Origin: Prosopocoilus inquinatus
Taxonomy: Eukaryota; Arthropoda; Insecta; Coleoptera; Lucanidae
Direction: 5' to 3'
NCBI GenBank assembly: GCA_036172665.1
Contig: CM069872.1
Location: 56,468,101-56,532,100 of the forward strand
DNA: 64,000 bases
Translations under genes and position numbers: made by a program
Shown: positions 59,109 to 64,000 of the stretch, piece after piece
Layout of the letters: every line of letters begins with the position of its first letter
Numbering within the stretch: position 1 is the first letter of the stretch
Notes under the pieces: model-generated
The model's database searches: none
Told to the model about the DNA's origin: nothing
What the model saw: the letters and a program-made list of their open reading frames with translations, nothing else

Positions 59109-60340
59109 TTATTGACAGTTTTGAATTTTCCGAACGAATTAAACAGTACAGTTAAACGTTTACAATAATTGAATCGCTTAGTTCATATCGTCCGCATATT
59201 ATAAACGGGCATTTATAATAAATACCGAACTAATTTTCAACCGTATTGTGAATTTTATTATCGCGCCACACGTTTTCAACAGGAGTTTAATCAAATACAA
59301 CATTGACACATAATTATATTTTAATGCATTTAATATGTTTTGTATAGAGAGTCGTCGAGTCGGTTGACTATTGTTCGCGCCCGTGCGTTTCGAAACCCGA
59401 CTTCAATGCGAAATCCATTTCGAACGAGCCTTTAAATATTCGCGCGACCGACGATTTATTTATTTTTTTGTAGGTTAGGAAACTTAAAAATTGCCTAGAA
59501 TTTAGAGCGCCATCTACTTTGCCTGAAGATAATGACAGCTACGTCATCGTGTGTTTCCCCTCTGCTAATTGACTCCGCCCCTTCATAACGCAAAGCTTTG
59601 ACATTTCAGAGTGACATTTAGTTTATTAACGTCATAATAAAGTTGCGTATTGTATTTATTGTATTAGCAAAAGTTAACGAATCTTATTCACAATGAGCAA
59701 TAAAATGAAACTTCCACCGCAAGGGCGGTACGAGACGGTTGGTTCGGTTCATCGCACCTGCATTAAATGCTTTTATACACATAGTCTTCCTTTACAGGCG
59801 GGCAACTTATCGGCCGAGCCGTCTAGAATTACATACATTAGCAGTAAATTAAAGCCGCGTTAAACAAATCGTTTCAACTTACACCGCCCGAATGTTTATT
59901 GCTGCTCGCAGGTCGCGATAACGCGACCTCTATTTTACAGCCGTAAACAAAATTACGTTGAGCGCGCGCGGCGCTGCTGCGGCGAAATTGATAATTGGAA
60001 ATTATGTAACCGACTGTACGGGTCACCGAAGAAACTTCACATCGCCGTTTTATGGCAATCTCAGTTCAGCGGTTCTCAAAATTTGTTTTTAATTTCCAGA
60101 GAAATTAAGTCGGCACCGGTGAGAAACTAGCAACGAAAGCTCGAAGTTTGAATTAGCCGCCAAAACCACTCTACTAATAATTATCAATAATCGTAACACT
60201 ACAACTTTAAATTAATTAAGTGATTAATTAACTAATTGGTCGAAGTAATGCATTTAAGAAACGTTGCCAAATATGAGTGTGTATACGATTAGGTACGGGC
60301 ATTTTGTTGCTAACTTCTCATCGGTCGGTAATTTCCTTAA
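59109..60340. other. Non-repetitive GC-balanced island, possible regulatory DNA
   Basis: Includes CGACTCTC-type CpG-rich stretches at 59,345-59,460 and 59,700-59,990 (GCAGGTCGCGATAACGCGACC palindrome near 59,910) and a reverse-strand AGAGCGCCATCTACTTTG (59,504-59,521). No open frame of note. Confidence 0.3.
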
Positions 60341-60553
60341 TGGTCGCGTTCAGGTGACTGAGCGCCTAAGTTGTCAGTATATTTTTGAAAATCATCGGCA
60401 TAGCCCCTAAGTTGTCAGCATGTTTTTGAAAATCATCGGCATGGCATTGCTAAAGGAAGAAATTAACGTAATAGTGACTGGAACTTATCACATTCATTCA
60501 ATAGAGACATGAAGCCAAAACAATTCAACCGCTGGGTCACCTGAACGCGACCA
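60341..60553. mobile_element. MITE with TGGTCGCGTTCAGGTGAC ends
   Basis: TGGTCGCGTTCAGGTGAC at the left and GTCACCTGAACGCGACCA at the right are perfect 18-bp inverted repeats. Inside, CCTAAGTTGTCAG-AT then TTTTTGAAAATCATCGGCAT occurs twice in tandem (about 60,364-60,402 and 60,408-60,443). No coding capacity. Confidence 0.85.
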
Positions 60554-61439
60554 GTGACAAATGAGAGCGTTCAGATAAACAATAAATGAATACTGCAAGC
60601 AGTGCAGATGCTTGACGAAGATATCAAGCAATAGCGAAACGTAGAGCGTTCTGCGATGTTACAGTGCCCGTTTTGAAGCTTAAATACTATTAATTAATTA
60701 ATACTACTAATTCATTTTATAATTCAAAACAGAAACCTGTACTTTAGACCTCGTGGCCATAAAATACCTGAACGTACCCAAAGTTTCACAAGCGCTGTTC
60801 CTAACCTACAAAAAATGGAGTTTATACGACGAACTACGATGACTCAAGAAGAGGCAAGTTTTGATTGCGTCCGCACGTGTGCATATAATTTGGCGTAATC
60901 GCAATCATTACAGCGTCGTTATGGAAAATCGCGGTTAATTATCGTGCAATTAACCACGCGTTTTAATTTGTTTGCTTTTGTTCGTGTTATCAGCGGAATT
61001 ACACATTTTCTTCACATATTATATACGATTAGTGAAGTGTTTGCATACCCTGTAATACAGTGTTGCTAGGAAAAAAAATATGTAAAATAATAGATGCCGA
61101 CGTTATTTCTGCTTTCACGTTTTAGTAACAGATGGCGCCCCAACAAAATAATCATGGTTGTGTATAGTGATCGAAAATTGACTGTTTGAGTTGGCAGTAC
61201 TGAATTCTACTTTTAAATAGTATACAACGTATAACAAGAGCGACTTCCAGTTGACATTGACAGCTGTCACGTGACGTGCGATTTCATGTTCGAAGTCTTT
61301 TCGAGCAGTATCTTCAAGTAGTCTGTGGATTACTGTTTTGCTTTTCAAGTTTTGTTTCTTTGCACCATGCCAACTTTTTTTAATCACATAACCTAGAATC
61401 TTGTCACTGTTATGTCAAATAACTATGAATATCAAACAA
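60554..61439. other. Mostly single-copy spacer
   Basis: Holds CAGATGGCGCCCCAAC near 61,131 and a 90-codon minus-strand open frame (61,115-61,387) of ordinary composition with no domain I recognise. CACATAACCTAGAAT near 61,385 resembles the 33-kb modules. Confidence 0.4.
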
Positions 61440-62300
61440 TACGATTAAAAAAAAAGAATAAAAAGAAACGAAATACAGTGCGCAAAACAAAAGAAGATCA
61501 CAACTGAGACGCTAAACAAATGATGAACTACAAACAAGTCTCGATAAAATGCGAAGAATCAATTACGAAAGTATGAAGAATAAAGAAAAAAACTAAAGAT
61601 TGACGACTGACACTAACCGAATGAATTTCCAGACAAAAGAAAAATTGAAAAATCCAGTAGAAGCGATCAACAAAATGTGAAAAATCAATTTAATAAAAAC
61701 CAATAAAGAGCAAAATACGTCAGTGTCAAATAAATTTTGAAAAACTCAAATAAATACCAGTATACTAAAATGAACAAAAAAATTAAAATCCACGAAAGTT
61801 ATTGAAAATAAAAACAAACCCGTAGGAAATAAAAAAAGAACTGCTGTAAAATGGAGTCAATAAAATGCGAAAACCGATTCGATTAAAAAAAGTAAAAGGC
61901 GAAAAACATGGAAAGAAAACTAAAGAACGAATGGACAAAAATAATAAATAAATAAATAAAAATTTTGCAGGTCAAGAAACTGACAGGAAACAAAAAAGGA
62001 CAAAATAATTGAGGCGTGAATAAAATGCAAAACAAATCAATTCAAAATTAAAAAAAAAATAAAATGAAAGAAGAAATCTGAAATGAACAGAAAACCAAGT
62101 AAAACGATCCTGTAAGCATTCTCGTCATATAATGTTAATAACAAATTAAATTAAAATAGTGACGACAGTCATTGTTGATCGCATTGTACATTTTTTCTTT
62201 GTCGTTATGTGAAGACGACAAAAGTAGGCCGCCAAATGAAATTTTGGAACGTCAAATGGAAAAATTTCGCTCAATCTGGCAACCCTGAGTGCGCGTCCGT
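61440..62300 (+). repeat. A-rich dispersed element, copy 2
   Basis: The block order matches 21,990-24,330: ATACAGTGCGCAAAACAAAAG, GAGACGCTAAACAAATG, CCCGTAGGAAATAAAA, AGCATTCTCGTCATATAAT, TTGTTGATCGCATTGTACA, GTGAAGACGACAAAAGTAGGC, then AATGGAAAAATTTCGCTCAA and TCTGGCAACCCTGAG. Only one partial unit stands where copy 1 has ten tandem ~133-bp units. Confidence 0.65.
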
Positions 62301-62639
62301 GTACTGAACGCTGTCGTTGCAATCCCGTAAAAATTCCTCTCTCTGGTAATAAGCAGGGACCCATGTTTGTTACCACCTCGAGTCAAGGCCAACTCCGGAC
62401 GTGGCGTGGGAGTTTTTGAACACGCTTCATTATTTGAAAACAACGTACAACACCTAAAAGTAGTGTTGCCAAATATGCCAGAAAATTCCCGTTTTTGCGG
62501 CAAATTTGAATTAACGCCACGGCACACGATTTATTTCATAGTAAATTCTTGTAATCTTCTCGAAAAGGGTTTCGTTTTGTTTCCGAAACTACTTCAGATC
62601 CTCGTTGCAAGCTTAAATTTTCGATAAATTAATTCATTT

Positions 62640-63310
62640 TTCTTTTCTTGCCTGGTTTGTTTTGTTTGGAAGGGATGAAGGACTTCTTCCTTCCGTGTAA
62701 AGATTGGGTCATTTGTGTTGTTTTAATTTTTGAAGGAGCGGGAGAAATAAACTGTAACGTCGCTCGGCAGGACAAATGGGGCACATGGCCTTGCGAAAAC
62801 AGGACGGAGGCGGAGGAGTGATTTTCGGCTGCATTTCGCAAACGAAAAAAGCAACAAACGCGTAAAGACTTGGTTATTTTAAGAGCTGGGGAAATAAACT
62901 GTAACGTCGCTTGACAGGGCAAGTTCGGCATGGCATTGCGAAGGCAGGACAGAGGAGCAGTTTTCGGTTGCATTTGGCAAAACCAAAAGAACTACAAACG
63001 CGTAAAGATTTGGTCATTTGTTTTGTTTTGGTTATTTTAAGGAGCGGGAGAAATAAACTGTAACGTCACTCGGCAGGACAAGTCCGACATGGCATTGCGA
63101 AAACAGGAAAGAGGAGCGATTTTCGACTGCATCTCGCAAACCAAAAAAGCTACAAACGTGTAAAGATTTGTTTTGTTTTAATCTTAAAGAGCGAGTGAAA
63201 TAAACTGTAACGTCGCTCGGCAGGACAAATCCGGCGTGGCGTTGCGAAAACAGGACACAGGAGCGATTTTCGGCGCGGCATCTCGCAAACTAAAAAAAAA
63301 AACCTACAAA
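62640..63310 (+). repeat. Tandem array, ~150-bp unit, 4 copies
   Basis: GAGAAATAAACTGTAACGTC recurs near 62,742, 62,888, 63,046 and 63,195 with GCTCGGCAGGACAA, GGCATTGCGAAAACAGGA, GATTTTCGGCTGCAT and AACGCGTAAAGATTTGG. The 114-codon minus-strand frame over it is a by-product. Confidence 0.85.
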
Positions 63311-64000
63311 GAGATATTGCGGGCTCGGATCAACTAAAATGAAATCGGTAAAAAGGTTCTCCGCGCAATTATATAAATAAAACAAACTATAAATTTTGAC
63401 TCTGTCTGCCAATGTAAATACGATTCACGTGTAGAGAGATTTCGCGACGCTCTTTGAGAAGAGGCGCGCATAAATAAAATTATTAACGCCGGAGTTTAAA
63501 AACGTTTCGCAGTCTAAAATTACGTGAGTTACAAACTAAAGGCAGGCGAATAACTGTGAACCCAATAAGAAATATCGATGATGGTAATAATAATAATTAT
63601 TATGATTCGTCGGCTCGGGAGGGGCGTGAGAAGCGCGGCGGGCGCGTTCAGAAAGAACCCTCGCCTCTCGCGTTCCGTTTTTCCTTTGAAGTGCAGATTG
63701 TGATTCGATATTATTTATTTTAACGGGTTCGGCTCCGCGCGGGGCACGTGCTATAAATATTACCCGTTTCAAATAGAATAACATAAATATCCTATATGTT
63801 CGTTATCCCGCCGATATATTACGAGTTTATGTGAAAAGCATTTTTGAAGTCACGGAATACGTTCCGGTTTACATCGCTCGTGTTTGGCTTGGCAGGCGGC
63901 GACGGCGTGTTTCGATTTCGGTTTTAATTTAACCCGAGCGAGCGCCGCTGGTTGTATATGTATACTACACAGGGTGTTGCGGAAAACATCGACAAAACTA
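63311..64000. other. GC-richer end of the window, no gene seen
   Basis: 63,600-63,760 and 63,860-63,960 are CpG-rich (GGGCGTGAGAAGCGCGG, CGCGCGGGGCACGTG). CACAGGGTGTTGCGG near 63,969 is another member of the recurrent motif and may be the left end of an element beyond the window. Confidence 0.4.

Larger units (their letters stand above)
30980..64000 (+). other. Inferred intron 1 of the gro-like gene (runs off the window)
   Basis: No acceptor followed by a recognisable Groucho Q-domain exon was found to the right of the donor. The interval is built of tandem arrays, MITE-like elements and GC-balanced non-repetitive islands, described separately. Extent is inferred only from the lack of another exon; an unrelated gene could start in one of the islands. 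Confidence 0.5.

Noticed and set aside
60608..60660. Possible second hammerhead (TTGACGA..GCGAAACG)
   Set aside because: The first core base is T instead of the required C, and no stem II can be formed between the two boxes.
61115..61387. 90-codon minus-strand open frame of ordinary composition
   Set aside because: No domain; its start is close to a repeat-like CACATAACCTAG sequence. Might be revisited if transcripts map here.

Overview
The window is eukaryotic, insect-type nuclear DNA. It is AT-rich, almost free of long coding frames, packed with tandem arrays, inverted-repeat (MITE-like) elements and microsatellites, and it carries the TACAGGGTGT motif that is common in arthropod genomes. 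Codon-like sequence is nearly absent. None of the longer open frames looks like a protein family; most lie in low-complexity or tandem DNA.

One gene start can be supported. At 30,944-30,979 (+) there is a 12-codon first coding exon (MYPTPARHPSAA) with a good start context, an in-frame upstream stop and a consensus GTAAGT donor. It resembles the N-terminus of Groucho/TLE co-repressors (MYP-P-RHP-A pattern), so I read it as exon 1 of a groucho ortholog. About 0.65 kb of CpG-richer DNA upstream is the likely promoter and 5' UTR. Everything to the right (33 kb) would then be intron 1, and everything to the left would be upstream or intergenic DNA. A possible 42-nt exon on the minus strand at 17,595-17,636 has strong splice signals on both sides, but I cannot place it in a gene.

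Left half (1-30.3 kb): a tandem array with AGATGGCGCT motifs (1-1.75 kb); a T-rich degenerate array (2.9-4.3 kb) mirrored by an A-rich copy in inverted orientation (6.6-8.9 kb); a TCGATTAATCGA-rich array (9.9-12.7 kb); a tRNA-derived SINE (13.9 kb); a ~170-bp array (14.7-16.2 kb); nested MITEs (18.1-18.8 kb); an A-rich element carrying a 10 x 133-bp satellite (21.5-24.3 kb); and a cluster of inverted-repeat elements (25.9-29.8 kb).

Right half (31-64 kb): recurring modules (33-36.7 kb), arrays of about 143 bp (36.7-37.5 and 39.5-41.5 kb), a ~210-bp array (42.1-43.0 kb), a 633-bp duplication (45.3-46.6 kb), a ~62-bp array (48.5-49.0 kb), further arrays (51.8-54.1 and 55.8-57.9 kb), a hammerhead-ribozyme-bearing element (58.05-58.53 kb), and a second copy of the A-rich element (61.4-62.3 kb). 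Between these lie GC-balanced, non-repetitive islands with homeodomain- and SOX-like words that could be intronic enhancers.

The most striking find is the hammerhead ribozyme at 58,238-58,361. It has a complete catalytic core and a very long stem I, sits in a 312-bp unit present as a 1.5-mer, and is flanked by an apparent 8-bp target-site duplication. This is the architecture expected of an animal retrozyme. A second theme is the repeated appearance of AGATGGCGC (close to the CTCF core) in unrelated repeat families. All calls come from reading the sequence by eye; copy numbers and boundaries are approximate.
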